From: Oscillospiraceae bacterium
GTDB taxonomy: Bacteria > Bacillota > Clostridia > Oscillospirales > Oscillospiraceae
DNA: 48,195 nt
Direction: 5' to 3'
NCBI GenBank assembly: GCA_902799075.1
Contig: CADBYZ010000038.1
Span: forward strand, 1 to 48,195
Part shown: one piece after another, positions 47,471 through 48,195 of the stretch
Layout of the letters: each line of letters starts with the position of its first letter
Numbering within the stretch: the first letter of the stretch is position 1
The notes under the pieces: generated by a model
Told to the model about the DNA's origin: nothing
The model's database searches: none
The model's input: only the letters and a program-made list of their open reading frames with translations
Program-made: the position numbers and the translations under genes

Positions 47471-48085
47471 ATGAAGAAAATCATCCTCATGCTCGCGGTA
47501 TTCGTCCTGCTGCTGACGGGCTGCGGCGCAAAGCAGACAGCTCAGAGCGCGCAGACCACAGCCGCGCCGCAGAGCGCGGAGCCGTTTCAGAAGCTCCGCC
47601 GCGCGGAGATCACCGTCAAGGATTACGGTACCATCAAACTGGAGCTCGACGAGGGTACGGCCCCCATCACGGTGGCAAACTTTATCAAGCTTGCCAATGA
47701 CGGCTTTTATAACGGCCTGACCTTCCACCGCATCATGGACGGCTTCATGATCCAGGGCGGCGACCCCGACGGCAACGGCACCGGCGGGGCGAAGGACAAA
47801 ATCAAGGGCGAGTTTGCCAAAAACGGCGTGGACAATCCCATCAGCCACGTCAAGGGCGTCATCTCCATGGCGCGCTCCAACGATCCGAACAGCGCAAGCT
47901 CCCAGTTCTTCATCACGGTTGCCGACTCCACCTTCCTCGACGGCAGCTATGCCGCCTTCGGCCGCGTGACCGAGGGCATGGAGATCGCCGAGCAGATCGC
48001 GAAGGACGCAAAGCCCGTCGACAACAACGGCACCATCCCGCCGGATCAGCAGCCGGTGATCGAGAGCATCGTGATCACCGATTGA
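47471..48085 (+). CDS. Lipoprotein peptidyl-prolyl cis-trans isomerase (cyclophilin type)
   Basis: The 204-residue protein has a lipoprotein signal peptide ending in LLTGC, so it is anchored outside the membrane through Cys18. A Gln/Ala/Thr spacer leads to a cyclophilin domain with FHRIMDGFMIQGGDP, ISMARSNDPNSASSQFFI and FLDGSYAAFGRV, covering the catalytic Arg and the Gln/Phe binding pocket. It should speed prolyl isomerisation of exported proteins. AAGGAGA upstream supports the start. It follows LysM peptide 3, but shared transcription is uncertain. Confidence 0.93.
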   Translation: MKKIILMLAVFVLLLTGCGAKQTAQSAQTTAAPQSAEPFQKLRRAEITVKDYGTIKLELDEGTAPITVANFIKLANDGFYNGLTFHRIMDGFMIQGGDPDGNGTGGAKDKIKGEFAKNGVDNPISHVKGVISMARSNDPNSASSQFFITVADSTFLDGSYAAFGRVTEGMEIAEQIAKDAKPVDNNGTIPPDQQPVIESIVITD

Positions 48086-48121
48086 CAAACAAAGGCGCTG
48101 TGAAAAAAGTCAATTGACAGT

Positions 48122-48195
48122 GTAGGGGCCGACGCCCCCGGCGGCCCGAGCGGTACAGTCCAAAAATAAAGCAGAAAGCCCCCGGCGAAAACGTA
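48122..48195. repeat. GTAGGGGCCGACG element, second copy (cut by window end)
   Basis: It opens with the same terminal repeat as the element at 17014 (GTAGGGGCCGACGCCC) and ends in CCCCGGCGAAAACGTA, matching the inverse of that element's central hairpin arm. The remainder lies beyond the window. Confidence 0.8.

Overview
The window looks like a chromosomal segment of a high-GC, anaerobic, Gram-positive gut-type Clostridia (Oscillospiraceae/Ruminococcaceae-like). Supporting signs are strong AGGAGG-type ribosome binding sites, sigma-A-like promoters with 16-18 bp spacers, a glycine riboswitch, a long-form ribosome hibernation factor, TepA, a 2-hydroxyacyl-CoA dehydratase activator and a YdiF-type CoA-transferase (amino-acid/organic-acid fermentation). 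This placement is inference; no rRNA or tRNA gene is present.

Layout. 1-5.7 kb: end of a dehydratase activator, a bactofilin-like membrane protein, an ABC-2 type exporter, and a minus-strand pair of zeta-like kinase and glycosyltransferase. 5.8-7.5 kb: sodium:amino-acid symporter behind a glycine riboswitch and terminator. 7.6-14.5 kb: thiN, SprT-like protease, an XRE regulator, a DUF2971 protein, PrsW, a small Nif11-like protein, and a membrane protein plus membrane-anchored LRR protein. 14.6-21.8 kb: hpf, a secreted LRR protein, then rsmI, a methyltransferase, an acyltransferase and a GltS-like carrier. 21.9-29.5 kb: two polytopic GT-C-like proteins, a lipoprotein, an M19 dipeptidase, a ProXp/YbaK editing protein, TepA and a CoA-transferase. 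29.5-31.7 kb: a stand-alone tiny gene built on 15 copies of AGTC, followed by a BspA/internalin-like surface protein gene that is frameshifted by an exact 23-bp tandem duplication and lies between two palindromic REP-like doublets. 31.9-36.7 kb: an Fbp-like ABC importer on the minus strand. 36.8-38.6 kb: a PAS-GGDEF-EAL protein. 38.8-48.1 kb: a cell-envelope region.

The most unusual content lies in the last 10 kb. Three tiny genes (38844, 41877, 47192) encode peptides with a canonical double-glycine leader joined directly to one LysM domain. Each is preceded by the same promoter architecture: two TGTGACAG direct repeats exactly 11 bp apart, then exactly 9 bp to a TGTGN-extended -10 element. 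Eleven-bp direct repeats ending just upstream of a -10 element are the arrangement used by SARP/OmpR-type activators, and an orphan response regulator with a winged-helix output domain (44117) sits among the three targets. The second peptide is translationally coupled to a YdcF/SanA-like envelope protein. The third directly follows a 663-residue secreted repeat protein. My working model is a regulon of exported wall-binding LysM peptides. The peptidase-C39 exporter such leaders require is not in this window.

Several interspersed repeat families fill the longer intergenic gaps: GCCCCCTTGCCTAAAGG elements, CATTGCGA elements, CATCCTGAGCG elements and GTAGGGGCCGACG inverted-repeat elements. All identifications rest on reading motifs in the sequence; no database search was run.
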